From the NCBI GenBank assembly GCA_014239355.1, contig JAAZYZ010000113.1:1-23163 (forward strand): 23,163 nt of DNA, given 5' to 3'. How positions within the stretch are numbered: position 1 is the first letter of the stretch; every line of letters starts with the position of its first letter. Shown here in pieces: positions 14,809 to 23,163 of the stretch. The stretch comes from Fidelibacterota bacterium. GTDB taxonomy: Bacteria; Marinisomatota; Marinisomatia; SCGC-AAA003-L08; TMED6. Below the pieces are notes generated by a model that saw only the letters and a list, made by a program, of their open reading frames with translations, made no database searches and was not told the DNA's origin. A program made the position numbers and the translations under genes.

Positions 14809-15954
14809 ATGAATAAAAAATTTATGAAAAACATATTTAAAATCAACCATAGTTCAAAAAAAAGTTCCGCTAGAATTGGAATTCTAAAAACACAACACGG
14901 GAAAATCGAAACTCCTTTCTTTATGCCAATTGCAACTTATGGTGCAGTTAAGACGCAATCATCAAATGAAATTAAAGAATTACCTAGTAATATTCTCTTA
15001 AGCAATACATATCATTTATATATTAGACCTGGAACTGAAATTTTGAAACAAGCAGGTGGCCTGCATAAGTTTATGAATTGGAATCAAATAATTTTAACTG
15101 ATTCAGGAGGATATCAAGTATACAGTCTTAAAGGTATGAGAAAAATAACTGATGATGGAGTAACTTTTCAATCACACTTAGATGGCTCAAAACATCATTT
15201 TACGCCTGAAAAAGTTGTGGATATTCAAAGAAGCATTGGGTCTGATATTATGATGATGTTAGATGTATGCCCACCTGGTGATGCTAATAAACAAACATGG
15301 ATTGAGGCATTAAACCTAACAACTAAATGGGCGATTAGAGCAAAAAAACATTATGATGAAACAGAGCCTTTGTACGGACATGATCAAATTATATCACCAA
15401 TTGTACAAGGAGGAACAGATCTAAATTTAAGAAAACAGTCAGCTTTAGAATTAATTGATATTGATTGTGATATGTATGCTATTGGAGGATTGGCAGTCGG
15501 AGAACCAAAAGTAGAAATGCTTAAAGTAGTAAACTTTATGGACACAATACTACCAAAGGAAAAACCAAGATATTTAATGGGTGTTGGTACTCCAACTGAT
15601 CTAGTAGAAAGTATTTTGAATGGCGTTGACATGTTTGACTGTGTAATTCCAACTAGAAATGCAAGGAATAGTCAGCTATTTAGTTTTGATGGAAAAATTA
15701 ATATACGAAATGCAAAATATAAAAATGATTTTTCACCAATTGATAATAACAGCTTTAGTTTAATTTCAAATACGCATTCAAAAGCCTATCTACATCATTT
15801 ATTTAAAACAAATGAAGTATTGGGTTTAAGAATTGCAACTGAACATAATCTAAAATTCTATATACATCTTATGGGGAAAGTAAGACAAAAAATAAAAGAT
15901 GATTGCTTTGAACCCTGGGCAAAAGATTTTATAAAGAGATATAATAATGAATAA
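14809..15954 (+). CDS. tgt: Queuine tRNA-ribosyltransferase lacking zinc cysteines
   Basis: tRNA-guanine transglycosylase that swaps guanine-34 for a queuosine precursor in tRNAs for Asp, Asn, His and Tyr. The barrel carries LTDSGGYQVYSL (first catalytic aspartate), IVQGGTDLNLR, YAIGGLAVGEP and the nucleophile region MFDCVIPTRNARN. Bacterial Tgt normally has a C-x-C-x-x-C...H zinc site near the end. Here the matching positions are S315, S317 and S320 with H346 retained, at exactly the spacing of E. coli C302, C304, C307 and H333. The flanking YLHHLF and EHNLKFY are intact, so this is not a truncation. The start may be the ATG at 14824 (residue 6), which aligns better with other Tgt N-termini; neither has a good ribosome binding site. 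The stop overlaps the Nudix start. Confidence 0.95.
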   Translation: MNKKFMKNIFKINHSSKKSSARIGILKTQHGKIETPFFMPIATYGAVKTQSSNEIKELPSNILLSNTYHLYIRPGTEILKQAGGLHKFMNWNQIILTDSGGYQVYSLKGMRKITDDGVTFQSHLDGSKHHFTPEKVVDIQRSIGSDIMMMLDVCPPGDANKQTWIEALNLTTKWAIRAKKHYDETEPLYGHDQIISPIVQGGTDLNLRKQSALELIDIDCDMYAIGGLAVGEPKVEMLKVVNFMDTILPKEKPRYLMGVGTPTDLVESILNGVDMFDCVIPTRNARNSQLFSFDGKINIRNAKYKNDFSPIDNNSFSLISNTHSKAYLHHLFKTNEVLGLRIATEHNLKFYIHLMGKVRQKIKDDCFEPWAKDFIKRYNNE

Positions 15955-16423
15955 TATAAAAGTTAGAGTTATTGATTGTCATATAGCATATTATAATGAC
16001 AAAAGAGGTGATTGGGAATTTTTGCTTTTAAAAAGAAGTAAAGATGTCCCTAATCAACGTTACCCTGGAATTTGGCAAGGAGTTACAGGTAAAATTGAAA
16101 ATTCTGAACTACCTTATAAAGCTGCACTTAGGGAATTAAAGGAAGAAACTGGACTTAAAGCAGAAAAATTATGGACAATTGATAAAGTAAATACTTTCTA
16201 CGATGCAGAAGAAAATATTATGACGCTTGTACCTGTATTTGGTGTTGTTGTTGATTCTATAAATATTTCATTATCAAGAGAACATAGCGAATATAAATGG
16301 TGTGTTATTGATGAAACAATTAAATTACTTCCATGGGAACAACAAAAAAAAGGTGTCCATATATTTTATCAAATGCTTAAAGAAAATAAAGATAGACTAA
16401 AAATTTTGGAAATTAAACTATAA
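15947..16423 (+). CDS. Nudix hydrolase, possibly NudB-like
   Basis: A 158-residue Nudix-family pyrophosphohydrolase. The Nudix box is complete at residues 48-70: G-x5-E-x7-REL-x-EE-x-GL, reading from GKIENSE to RELKEETGL, with the metal-binding glutamates in place. The lead-in PGIWQGVTG resembles NudB (dihydroneopterin triphosphate pyrophosphatase, folate pathway), which has F-W-Q-S-V-T-G there. That is only a suggestion, since many Nudix subfamilies share such segments; house-cleaning of damaged nucleotides is the other option. The start overlaps the tgt stop by eight bases, and the stop shares one base with the next ATG (TAATG), so it is tightly coupled to both. Confidence 0.85.
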   Translation: MNNIKVRVIDCHIAYYNDKRGDWEFLLLKRSKDVPNQRYPGIWQGVTGKIENSELPYKAALRELKEETGLKAEKLWTIDKVNTFYDAEENIMTLVPVFGVVVDSINISLSREHSEYKWCVIDETIKLLPWEQQKKGVHIFYQMLKENKDRLKILEIKL

Positions 16424-17121
16424 TGAACATAAATAAATGGCTTTGGGGTGGTTTAGGATGGGCAGTAGGTGGTCCAATTGGTGCTATCATGGGGTATGCT
16501 CTTGGATCTATGACAGCTTCAAATCAAAATTATGCCCAGACACGTGGAGGAGATTTTGGTGCTACAATGCTTATACTGTTTGCTTCAGTAATGAAAGCTG
16601 ATAATGAGTTAAAAAAATCTGAATTAGAATTTGTTAAAAGATTTTTAATTGAAAATTTTGGTACAAACTACACAAAACAGAGAATGGAGCTATTTAAAAA
16701 GATTTTAAACCAAGATGTTGATATTAATTCCGTATGTAATCAAATTAAAAATTATATGGATATAAATAGTAAAATCCAATTAATACATGTTCTATTCGGA
16801 CTTTCAAAAGCAGATAATGAAATTCATCAAAATGAAATCAAAATAATTGAAAATATCGCTAATCTTATTGGACTAAATGACCCTGATTTTCAATCAATAA
16901 AAGCAATGTTTATTGAAGATACAACATCAGCATACAAAATATTAGGACTTGATTCTAATGCTGAAGTTTCAGAAATTAAAGTTGCATACAGAAAAATGGC
17001 GACAAAATATCATCCAGATAAAGTATCTCATTTAGGTGAAGAATTTTCAAAAGTAGCTGAAGAGAAATTTAAAGCAATAAATGATGCTTATCAAAAAATA
17101 AAAAAAGAACGAAATATTTAA
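16423..17121 (+). CDS. DjlA-like TerB and J-domain membrane-associated co-chaperone
   Basis: A 232-residue protein with three parts. Residues about 5-30 are a glycine-rich hydrophobic segment ([22 protein letters not shown]) that probably inserts in or lies on the membrane. The middle (about 46-160) is a TerB-like helical domain with two related acidic motifs, [17 protein letters not shown] and [14 protein letters not shown]. The C-terminus (about 165-232) is a J domain with the essential HPD at 197-199 (YHPDKV), which stimulates DnaK ATPase. The layout matches the DjlA family. No dnaK or grpE is nearby, and the client is unknown. It ends one codon before the mutase start, in the same reading frame. 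Confidence 0.88.
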   Translation: MNINKWLWGGLGWAVGGPIGAIMGYALGSMTASNQNYAQTRGGDFGATMLILFASVMKADNELKKSELEFVKRFLIENFGTNYTKQRMELFKKILNQDVDINSVCNQIKNYMDINSKIQLIHVLFGLSKADNEIHQNEIKIIENIANLIGLNDPDFQSIKAMFIEDTTSAYKILGLDSNAEVSEIKVAYRKMATKYHPDKVSHLGEEFSKVAEEKFKAINDAYQKIKKERNI

Positions 17122-17124
17122 TAT

Positions 17125-18660
17125 ATGAAAAAGACAAACTCTAATATAAAATTAAAAAAATTTTATGGCAATAAAGAAGAAGCTCCTGGAAAATTTCCAT
17201 ATAAACATGGCATATATCCAAATATGTATACCGATAGATTATGGACTATGCGTCAATATTCAGGATTTAGCTCAACAATAGAAAGCAATAAAAGATATCA
17301 TTATCTTTTAACGCAAGGTGTAAAAGGTCTTTCTGTTGCTTTTGATTTACCTACACAAACGGGATATGACTCTGATAGTGCCTTAGCAGAAGGAGAAGTA
17401 GGTAGGGTAGGTGTTCCAATAAGCTGCATGAATGATATGGAAACTTTATTAGATGGCATACCACTTGACAAAATTTCTATATCTATGACAATTAATTCAA
17501 CAGCAGCAATTTTACTAGCTTTTGTGATTGCTGTAGCAGATAAAAATAAAGTTAATAGAAATTTATTAAGAGGGACTATTCAAAATGATATTCTAAAAGA
17601 GTATATTGCAAGAGGAACTTTTATATATCCTCCTCATCCAAGCATGAAAATTGTAACAGATATTTTTGAATTCTGCAGTAAAGAATTACCTAATTGGAAT
17701 ACAATATCAATTTCAGGGTATCATATAAGAGAAGCAGGATCAACAGCTATACAAGAGTTAGCTTTTACATTTTCAAATGCCATTTCATATATAGAGTCTG
17801 CAATTGAAAAAGGTCTTAATGTAGATGATTTTGCATCTAGAATTAGCTTCTTTTTTAATAGCCATAATCACTTTTTTGAAGAAATAGCAAAATTTAGAGC
17901 GGCTAGAAAAATATGGGCTACTATAATGAAAAATCGATTTAAAGCAAAAAAAGAAAAATCAATGATTTGTAGATTTCATACGCAAACTGCAGGGTCAACT
18001 TTAGCCGCACAAGAAATCGATAATAATGTAGTAAGAACTACTCTCCAAGCAACTGCAGCGGTATTAGGAGGGACACAATCATTACATACAAATAGCCGTG
18101 ATGAAGCTCTTGCCTTACCAAATGAAAGTTCAGCATTATTAGCATTAAGAACTCAACAAATTATTGCCTATGAAACTGGGATTCCTGATGTAGTAGACCC
18201 TTTAGCTGGATCATATTATATTGAAGAATTAACAGAAACATTAGAAAAAGAATCCTTTAAATTAATTGATAAAATTGACAATTTAGGTGGAGCAGTACAT
18301 GCAATTGAGCAACACTTCCAACAGACAGAAATAGCAGATAGTGCATATGAATTTCAAAAAGATATTGACAATAAAGAAAAAATCCAAGTAGGTGTTAATA
18401 AATTTATTACAGAAGAATCTCCATATAAAAATATTCAAAAAATTGATAAAGAATCTGTATCAAATCAAATTCAGAATTTGAAACAAATAAAAAATAATAG
18501 AAATCTTGAAAAAATCAATTCTATTTTAAATAAATTAGAAAAATCAGCAAATGATAATACCAATATGATGCCTATTATTATTGATGCTGTGAAAGCAAAT
18601 GCAACTTTAGGGGAAATATCAGATACATTAAGAAAAGTTTTTGGAGAATATAAAGGCTAA
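17125..18660 (+). CDS. Methylmalonyl-CoA mutase, catalytic subunit without B12 domain
   Basis: Adenosylcobalamin-dependent mutase, TIM-barrel subunit, interconverting (R)-methylmalonyl-CoA and succinyl-CoA. Motifs are [12 protein letters not shown] (Y45), [38 protein letters not shown] (R163), [12 protein letters not shown] (H200), [11 protein letters not shown] and [19 protein letters not shown]45 and R163 correspond to the Tyr89/Arg207 pair (Propionibacterium numbering) that marks methylmalonyl-CoA specificity; isobutyryl-CoA mutase has Phe and Gln there. The 511-residue protein ends at the barrel, so the cobalamin-binding domain must be a separate polypeptide, as in archaeal-type split enzymes, but none is adjacent. 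The N-terminus is about 40-50 residues shorter than usual, beginning near the [12 protein letters not shown] segment. Confidence 0.9.
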   Translation: MKKTNSNIKLKKFYGNKEEAPGKFPYKHGIYPNMYTDRLWTMRQYSGFSSTIESNKRYHYLLTQGVKGLSVAFDLPTQTGYDSDSALAEGEVGRVGVPISCMNDMETLLDGIPLDKISISMTINSTAAILLAFVIAVADKNKVNRNLLRGTIQNDILKEYIARGTFIYPPHPSMKIVTDIFEFCSKELPNWNTISISGYHIREAGSTAIQELAFTFSNAISYIESAIEKGLNVDDFASRISFFFNSHNHFFEEIAKFRAARKIWATIMKNRFKAKKEKSMICRFHTQTAGSTLAAQEIDNNVVRTTLQATAAVLGGTQSLHTNSRDEALALPNESSALLALRTQQIIAYETGIPDVVDPLAGSYYIEELTETLEKESFKLIDKIDNLGGAVHAIEQHFQQTEIADSAYEFQKDIDNKEKIQVGVNKFITEESPYKNIQKIDKESVSNQIQNLKQIKNNRNLEKINSILNKLEKSANDNTNMMPIIIDAVKANATLGEISDTLRKVFGEYKG

Positions 18661-18662
18661 GC

Positions 18663-19406
18663 ATGTTTGAATATAATATTTTTGAAACTCATTTAAAGTC
18701 AGAAATATTTGGGCGCCATATAAAATATTTGAAATCTACCTATTCGACAAATAGTGAAGCAATAAACTATTTATCTCAAGATAATCATGGATATGTTATA
18801 ATTACAAAAAATCAAACTAGCGGTAAGGGCAGAAGAAGTAATCAGTGGTTCTCTACACCTAATAAAAGTTTAACTTTTTCTATTATTATTAATCAAAAAA
18901 AAATAAAAAATAAAAATTTATTACCAATTATAACAGCAGTGGCAACAATAAAAGCAATCAAAAAAATTAGCAAAATACAATGCTCAATAAAATGGCCAAA
19001 TGATATTATGTTAAATAATCAAAAAATAGGTGGAATATTAATTGAAAAAAATAAGAATTATATGATAGTTGGTATTGGTATTAATGTGAATGAAGAAATA
19101 GATGACTTAAATACTCAAATAAAAAATATATCTACTTCTCTTAGAATAAATAGTGCACCCTTAATTCAATTAGAAGCCTTACTAGCTTATATTTTAAATG
19201 AATTAGAAAAATGTTGCTATGAAGATAATATAAATTTTATTGATGAATGGATTAATCTGTGTTATCATATTGATAAAGAAATTAAATTTCATGAAAATCA
19301 TAAATTAATCAAGGGCATATTTAAAGGAATTAATACAAATGGTCAAGGCATAATAAATATTAATAATCAAACAGAATTAATCTCAAGTGGAATGATAGAA
19401 TTATGA
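18663..19406 (+). CDS. birA: Biotin-[acetyl-CoA-carboxylase] ligase, catalytic-only form
   Basis: Attaches biotin, through biotinyl-AMP, to the lysine of biotin carboxyl carrier proteins. The 247-residue protein starts directly with the ligase fold, without the N-terminal helix-turn-helix that makes E. coli BirA a repressor, so a DNA-binding role is not expected. Seen motifs are TSGKGRRSNQWFS (biotinyl-AMP loop, 52-64), SIKWPNDIML (108-117) with KIGGILIE next, and VGIGINVN (136-143). The lysine run in the middle (KKIKNKN) and the C-terminal SH3-like part are divergent, typical of this AT-rich genome. The ATG lies two bases after the mutase stop, and the stop overlaps coaX (ATGA). Confidence 0.92.
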   Translation: MFEYNIFETHLKSEIFGRHIKYLKSTYSTNSEAINYLSQDNHGYVIITKNQTSGKGRRSNQWFSTPNKSLTFSIIINQKKIKNKNLLPIITAVATIKAIKKISKIQCSIKWPNDIMLNNQKIGGILIEKNKNYMIVGIGINVNEEIDDLNTQIKNISTSLRINSAPLIQLEALLAYILNELEKCCYEDNINFIDEWINLCYHIDKEIKFHENHKLIKGIFKGINTNGQGIININNQTELISSGMIEL

Positions 19407-20134
19407 TATTATTAATAGATATTGGTAATACAAACACAGTATGTGCAGTTTATAATAAAAATAAATATATTGCACATGAAAGAATAGAATTCAAAAAGAA
19501 TATTGAAAACACAATAGAACATTTTGAGAAATATGATATCCAAGAAATTGCTATATCATCTGTTGTTCCGAAATTAACTGAATATTTTGTATCTGTATTA
19601 AAAAGAAAATATAATATTAACCCTTTTTTAGTGTCTCATTTAAATGTTAATATTAAACTAAATGTAGATAGTGCCGATGAGGTTGGAAATGATCGTATTT
19701 GTAATGTGAGAGCAGCAATTGAACTCACTCAACAAAATTGTTTAATCATTGATTTTGGAACAGCAACCACTTATGATGTGATAAATTATAAACAAGAATT
19801 TATAGGAGGAGCTATAGCTCCTGGAATTGATGTGTCTGCAAATTACTTAATAGAAAAAGCTGCTTTATTAAAAAATACTACCTTCAAATTTCCAGAAAAA
19901 ATTATAGGTAAAAATACAACAACAAATATTCAGTCTGGAGTTATGTTTGGAGCAATCTGCTCTATAGAAGGAATGATTAAAATGATAGAAAATGAGCTTG
20001 ATTCAAAATTATATATTATTTTAACAGGTGGCTTTAGCAAGTTGATTTCATCAAAACTTTCATATACGCATATTTTAGAACCAAATTTAACATTAAATGG
20101 TCTTAACTTAATATATCATGATAATCATGAATGA
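19403..20134 (+). CDS. coaX: Type III pantothenate kinase
   Basis: First step of coenzyme A synthesis: phosphorylation of pantothenate by the acetate-kinase/Hsp70-fold enzyme, which needs a monovalent cation and is not inhibited by CoA. The 243 residues show the phosphate loop LIDIGNTNT at 4-12, SSVVPKLT at 52-59, EVGNDRICN at 93-101, the catalytic-aspartate strand [14 protein letters not shown] at 114-127, GGAIAPGI at 135-142 and LTGGFSKLI near the end. birA followed by coaX is a common pair in bacteria. It overlaps birA by four bases and rnhA by up to 17 bases. Confidence 0.95.
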   Translation: MILLIDIGNTNTVCAVYNKNKYIAHERIEFKKNIENTIEHFEKYDIQEIAISSVVPKLTEYFVSVLKRKYNINPFLVSHLNVNIKLNVDSADEVGNDRICNVRAAIELTQQNCLIIDFGTATTYDVINYKQEFIGGAIAPGIDVSANYLIEKAALLKNTTFKFPEKIIGKNTTTNIQSGVMFGAICSIEGMIKMIENELDSKLYIILTGGFSKLISSKLSYTHILEPNLTLNGLNLIYHDNHE

Positions 20135-20573
20135 TTTAGAACAAATATTAAAGATATATACCGATGGAGCTTGTAAAGGAAACCCAGGTGTTGGGGGGTG
20201 GGGTGCAATTTTAAAATATGGTAATACTACAAAAGAAATTAAAGGCTTTTCTCAAGAAACAACTAATAATATCATGGAGTTAACAGCTGTGATTAGAGCA
20301 TTAGAAACCTTGAACCGTTCTTGTAAAATCATCATTACTACTGATTCAAATTATGTAAAAAATGGAATTACAGATTGGATTAATAATTGGAAAAAAAATG
20401 GTTGGAAGACAGCAAAAAAGCAACCTGTCAAAAATAAAAATTTATGGATAGCATTAGATGAATTGGTATCTACACATACTATCACATGGAAATGGATTAA
20501 AGGACATTCAGGACACCCTGAAAATGAACGTGCTGATCAACTAGCAAATGAAGCTATTTTTTCTAAAGAGTAA
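20118..20573 (+). CDS. rnhA: Ribonuclease HI
   Basis: Degrades the RNA strand of RNA-DNA hybrids, for example R-loops and primers. The 151-residue protein has the full catalytic set: D16 in [12 protein letters not shown]54 in [10 protein letters not shown]76 in TTDSNYV and D140 in ERADQLAN, with H130 in [10 protein letters not shown]. The basic segment [20 protein letters not shown] (91-110) is the substrate-handling 'basic protrusion', also present in E. coli RNase HI. The ATG at 20127 (residue 4) is an alternative start and would shorten the coaX overlap from 17 to 8 bases. The stop lies inside the 3' end of the convergent tldE gene. Confidence 0.96.
   Translation: MIIMNDLEQILKIYTDGACKGNPGVGGWGAILKYGNTTKEIKGFSQETTNNIMELTAVIRALETLNRSCKIIITTDSNYVKNGITDWINNWKKNGWKTAKKQPVKNKNLWIALDELVSTHTITWKWIKGHSGHPENERADQLANEAIFSKE
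20563..20573. other. Convergent overlap of rnhA and tldE 3' ends
   Basis: The rnhA stop (TAA, 20571-20573, plus) lies inside the last codons of tldE (TAG on the minus strand, bases 20563-20565). The two genes share 11 bases tail to tail. There is no spacer for a terminator, and no hairpin with a T-run is apparent around the junction, so transcripts probably run into each other. Confidence 0.9.
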
Positions 20574-21885
20574 GAGAAAAAGAATTCAATAATATCCCAG
20601 GGCACTCTGTTCCTCCAAAAGATCTGCTAGAATATGTTCCTGTATCTGGAATAAATTGAGAATGACTAGTAACTGATTCTAAATTATCACCAAATATATT
20701 ATAAATGGTATCATCAAATCTCATATTTTCAATTGGAGCTACAATTTCACCATTCTCAACCCAAAAACATGCATAACGAGTCATACCAGTTATTCTACCA
20801 CCAATATTATCACTCCAATTTAAATAGTGAAGGTTATTTAAAAATACTCCCTTATCTATTTCTTGTGAAATATTATTTTCATTTAAATCTCCAGTAGCCA
20901 TCACAGGTGAACGAAGCCCTTCCCATCCACTTGCAAAATTTGATTCAATATTGTATTCCTTAGCAGTTCTTGAATTAATTAATGTATTTTTTAAGATTCC
21001 ATCATTGATAAGAGGAAGTTTAGTTACAGTTAACTCTCCTTCATCATTAAACATCGGAGTTAAGCCTGTACTAAAATCTTCATTTAATGAAAAACACGGT
21101 GACAGTTTTGCATTGTCATTTGTCATTTTTAAAAATGCACTTTGACCTCTTCTAATAGAGCCTTCACTAAGTCCATTCCAAGAAAACATACTTAATAAGT
21201 CTGAAACACCTGCAGGAGCAATATAGGTTCTATAATCTCCAGGATTTAATTGCATTGGTGTACTTTCTAGCATTTTTAATTGTTTAATAGAATTATTCAT
21301 AAAAGAATTATAAGTATCTAAATTAAAATCAGTACCTGCAAATGTATCTTTAACCATTTTTTCAGTTTCGGTAATTAAAGAATAATCAAATGAATAAGAA
21401 TCAGTAGAGAACCAATGAAATAAGCCTTTTGAATTTGCATAACCCACAAAAATATGACCTGATGCCCAAATTCCAGCTAAATCAACATTTGTGATAGCTG
21501 GTGACAAACTATCAACAACATTCTCAATAGATAATAAATTACCTGATTTTTTTTGAGAGCTTGATTTTCCTTCTTTTGGAAATACAATAAATGGATCTTC
21601 TGGTAAAAAAACTATATCATTTCTTAATGCATTAAAATGCTCTAAAGATTGAGATAAATCATTAGATAAGTTTTTAGTCAGAGAAAAAGAAGTAGAGCAT
21701 GTTTTTTGATTTGCAATCAATGTAATTGATAAAGTAGCATCAGAAACAAAACCATTTTGTCTGACCTTGCTTTGATTGAATCTTGTAAAATGACTATCTT
21801 CTCCCCAAAAGTTTAGCATCAGATGTTCATCAGATTTAACATTTGATAATATTTTTTGAGATAAATCTTTAAAAAATTGTTCCAT
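20563..21885 (-). CDS. tldE: TldE/PmbA-type subunit of the TldD-TldE metalloprotease
   Basis: Partner of TldD in a heterodimeric protease known to process modified peptides such as microcin B17 and to degrade the CcdA antitoxin. At about 440 residues it has the family length and no H-E-x-x-x-H motif, as expected because the zinc site sits in TldD. Recognisable stretches are [61 protein letters not shown] and the C-terminal [15 protein letters not shown] set the start at ATG 21883-21885 rather than a longer frame from 21951: it begins [11 protein letters not shown], avoids a 59-base overlap and an odd leucine-rich start, and has GGAGGAG about 12 bases upstream, inside the tldD end. Confidence 0.88.
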   Translation of the reverse strand: MEQFFKDLSQKILSNVKSDEHLMLNFWGEDSHFTRFNQSKVRQNGFVSDATLSITLIANQKTCSTSFSLTKNLSNDLSQSLEHFNALRNDIVFLPEDPFIVFPKEGKSSSQKKSGNLLSIENVVDSLSPAITNVDLAGIWASGHIFVGYANSKGLFHWFSTDSYSFDYSLITETEKMVKDTFAGTDFNLDTYNSFMNNSIKQLKMLESTPMQLNPGDYRTYIAPAGVSDLLSMFSWNGLSEGSIRRGQSAFLKMTNDNAKLSPCFSLNEDFSTGLTPMFNDEGELTVTKLPLINDGILKNTLINSRTAKEYNIESNFASGWEGLRSPVMATGDLNENNISQEIDKGVFLNNLHYLNWSDNIGGRITGMTRYACFWVENGEIVAPIENMRFDDTIYNIFGDNLESVTSHSQFIPDTGTYSSRSFGGTECPGILLNSFSLTL

Positions 21886-21892
21886 AAGTTGT

Positions 21893-23163
21893 TTATGCTC
21901 CTCCAAAAACTTCAATATTACTAAATAGACAAGTAGGAGAAGCATGCCCAACTCTTACAGATTGATTGGGCTCTCCCTTCCCACAATTAGGTGTTCCAAA
22001 AACTTCAAATGTTGAACTGTCTCCAACTTTTGTTAAATTATTCCAAAATGGTGTAGTCACACCTCTGTAATTAGGGTTTTTAATGGTTTTTGTTAATTTA
22101 CCATTTTCAATTAATTTTCCATATTCACAACCAAATTGAAATTTATTTCTATAATCATCAATAGACCAAGAACGGTTAGATTCCATATAGACACCTTTTT
22201 CAACTCCAGAAATAATATCATCAAAAGAAGACTCTCCAGGTTCTAAATTTAAATTTGCCATTCTATCAATAGGAGGCCTATTCCAAGAACATGCTCTAAA
22301 GTTTGCAACACCTTTAATTCCGGATCTTTCCTCACTTTCAGTCCCCCCTAAACCTCTTAATAAAATTCCATCTTTAATTATATATTCTTTTTCTGCTTTT
22401 TTACCACTATCATCAAATCCATATGATGCTAATTCTTTTTTAATAGTTGGATCAAAAGTAATATTCATAATATCTGAGCCATATTGTAAGGTTCCAAAAT
22501 CGTCTTCTCTTACAAAACTCCAACCCGCATAATTTCTTTCATCACCTAAGATTCTATCAACTTCTAAAGGATGTCCTATACTTTCATGAATTTGTAATAA
22601 CATTTGATCGGGAGCTAATACTAAATTAGTTGTTTCAGTTGGACATTCCTCCGCATATAACAGCTCTACAGCTTGTTCTCCAATATTTTTACACATATTT
22701 GTTAATTCTACTTCATCAAATACTTCATAGCCAGCCTGAAACATTCTGCCTCTACCATTATCAGTCCTTGTTTGAGTAATCCCCTTATCTTGTGAGACAG
22801 CATCAAAAGAACTACCGATAATTAAAAAATCTTGCTCAATATCTGCGCCAGATGAACTTAAAAATTGATAGTTGGTTTCCGTAATTCTTGCAGTAGCACT
22901 TGCACTTACAATCTTATCTGACACTTTTAAGGATTCATAAGATTTAAATAAAATATCATTGATTTCTTTTAATGGTAATTGAGTTTTATTTCTATCTGAT
23001 TGATAACTACCTTGATTATTTGGTCTCACATTGTCAGAAAAATTATATAGTGGGTTTTTTGAAGAGGAATCAGCAATAATAATAGCTCTATCAACTGCTT
23101 GTTGAATGCTAGAAATAGACATATCACTAGATGCAGCATAAGCAAATTGACCATTTTTTAACA
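21893..23163 (-). CDS. tldD: TldD zinc metalloprotease subunit, 5' end beyond the window
   Basis: Catalytic subunit of the TldD-TldE protease. The zinc motif H-E-S-I-G-H is encoded at 22571-22588 in LLQIHESIGHPLEVDRILGD, matching the HExxxH of the family. Other signatures are SGIKGVANFRACSW and the C-terminal TPNCGKGEP, then VRVGHASPTCLFSNIEVFGG. The frame stays open through the right edge (LKNGQFAYAASSD precedes the methionine at 23120-23122), so that methionine is not the start. About 422 residues are visible and roughly 50 are missing from the N-terminus. The tldE start follows seven bases after its stop, consistent with co-expression in a fixed ratio. No peptide precursor gene is visible to name a substrate. 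Confidence 0.92.
   Translation of the reverse strand, partial: LKNGQFAYAASSDMSISSIQQAVDRAIIIADSSSKNPLYNFSDNVRPNNQGSYQSDRNKTQLPLKEINDILFKSYESLKVSDKIVSASATARITETNYQFLSSSGADIEQDFLIIGSSFDAVSQDKGITQTRTDNGRGRMFQAGYEVFDEVELTNMCKNIGEQAVELLYAEECPTETTNLVLAPDQMLLQIHESIGHPLEVDRILGDERNYAGWSFVREDDFGTLQYGSDIMNITFDPTIKKELASYGFDDSGKKAEKEYIIKDGILLRGLGGTESEERSGIKGVANFRACSWNRPPIDRMANLNLEPGESSFDDIISGVEKGVYMESNRSWSIDDYRNKFQFGCEYGKLIENGKLTKTIKNPNYRGVTTPFWNNLTKVGDSSTFEVFGTPNCGKGEPNQSVRVGHASPTCLFSNIEVFGGA

Noticed and set aside
21886..21951. A longer tldE start at 21951 giving 22 extra leucine-rich residues
   Set aside because: The extra stretch lies almost entirely within the conserved C-terminal end of tldD and does not resemble a TldE N-terminus. 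The ATG at 21883-21885 gives the family length.
23120..23122. Methionine at 23122 as the start of tldD
   Set aside because: The frame is open for 13 more codons to the window edge with TldD-like sequence, and the protein would be about 60 residues short. The gene is partial.
1..23163. CRISPR arrays, tRNA or rRNA genes, insertion sequences, prophage genes, riboswitches
   Set aside because: Gaps between genes are at most about 80 bases, and none shows regular repeats, cloverleaf sequence, transposase motifs or inverted-repeat ends.

Overview
The window is strongly AT-rich and almost wholly coding: no gap between genes exceeds about 80 bases. It holds 23 complete protein genes and two partial ones at the edges. 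I see no rRNA, tRNA, insertion sequence, CRISPR array or phage gene. The content suggests a small-genome, probably marine planktonic bacterium of the Fibrobacterota-Chlorobiota-Bacteroidota neighbourhood, and I favour Candidatus Marinimicrobia (SAR406). Reasons are the C-terminal dockerin-like tail of the N-D-x-x-N-I-L-D-V type on an exported protein, a queuosine tRNA-guanine transglycosylase without its cysteine zinc ligands, the classical menaquinone (Men) route, and very low GC. This taxonomic placement is an inference.

Layout. Bases 1-104 hold the first codons of an exported protein on the minus strand, with its own promoter and ribosome binding site. Bases 184-14741 are one uninterrupted minus-strand run of 15 genes with overlaps or tiny gaps, read from right to left: menB, menA, menC, menE, an anchored FG-GAP/UnbV/dockerin protein, a NapH-like polyferredoxin with a TPR tail, a glutamine amidotransferase (pabA/trpG), aroA, aroE, aroC, aroK, aroB, aroQ, a small membrane protein of the DUF1295/isoprenylcysteine-methyltransferase type, and a PqqB-like metallo-beta-lactamase-fold protein. 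A 67-base divergent spacer separates this run from a plus-strand run at 14809-20573: tgt, a Nudix hydrolase, a TerB-J-domain protein, the catalytic subunit of methylmalonyl-CoA mutase, birA, coaX and rnhA. The right end is a convergent minus-strand tldD-tldE pair. tldD runs off the window, and the tldE and rnhA stop regions overlap.

How the genes fit together. The aro genes cover all six shikimate-pathway steps after DAHP synthase, ending at chorismate. Chorismate feeds the amidotransferase branch (anthranilate or aminodeoxychorismate) and the menaquinone branch. For the latter, OSB synthase, OSB-CoA ligase, DHNA-CoA synthase and DHNA prenyltransferase are here, while MenF, MenD, MenH and the final methyltransferase are not in view. 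A NapH-like, probably quinol-facing iron-sulfur protein sits between the two sets with an anchored beta-propeller-type partner. The plus-strand run is cofactor and housekeeping work: queuosine in tRNA, Nudix clean-up, a B12-dependent mutase, biotin ligation, pantothenate phosphorylation and RNase H.

Most worth a second look: (1) Tgt has all three zinc-binding cysteines replaced by serines at exact spacing; (2) MenE stops just before the A10 lysine motif, and a lysine-containing continuation lies in the +1 frame and ends 8 bases before the next gene; (3) the NapH-TPR plus anchored FG-GAP/UnbV/dockerin pair, an undescribed candidate electron-transfer module, lies inside the menaquinone/chorismate operon; (4) the methylmalonyl-CoA mutase catalytic subunit has no B12 domain nearby.
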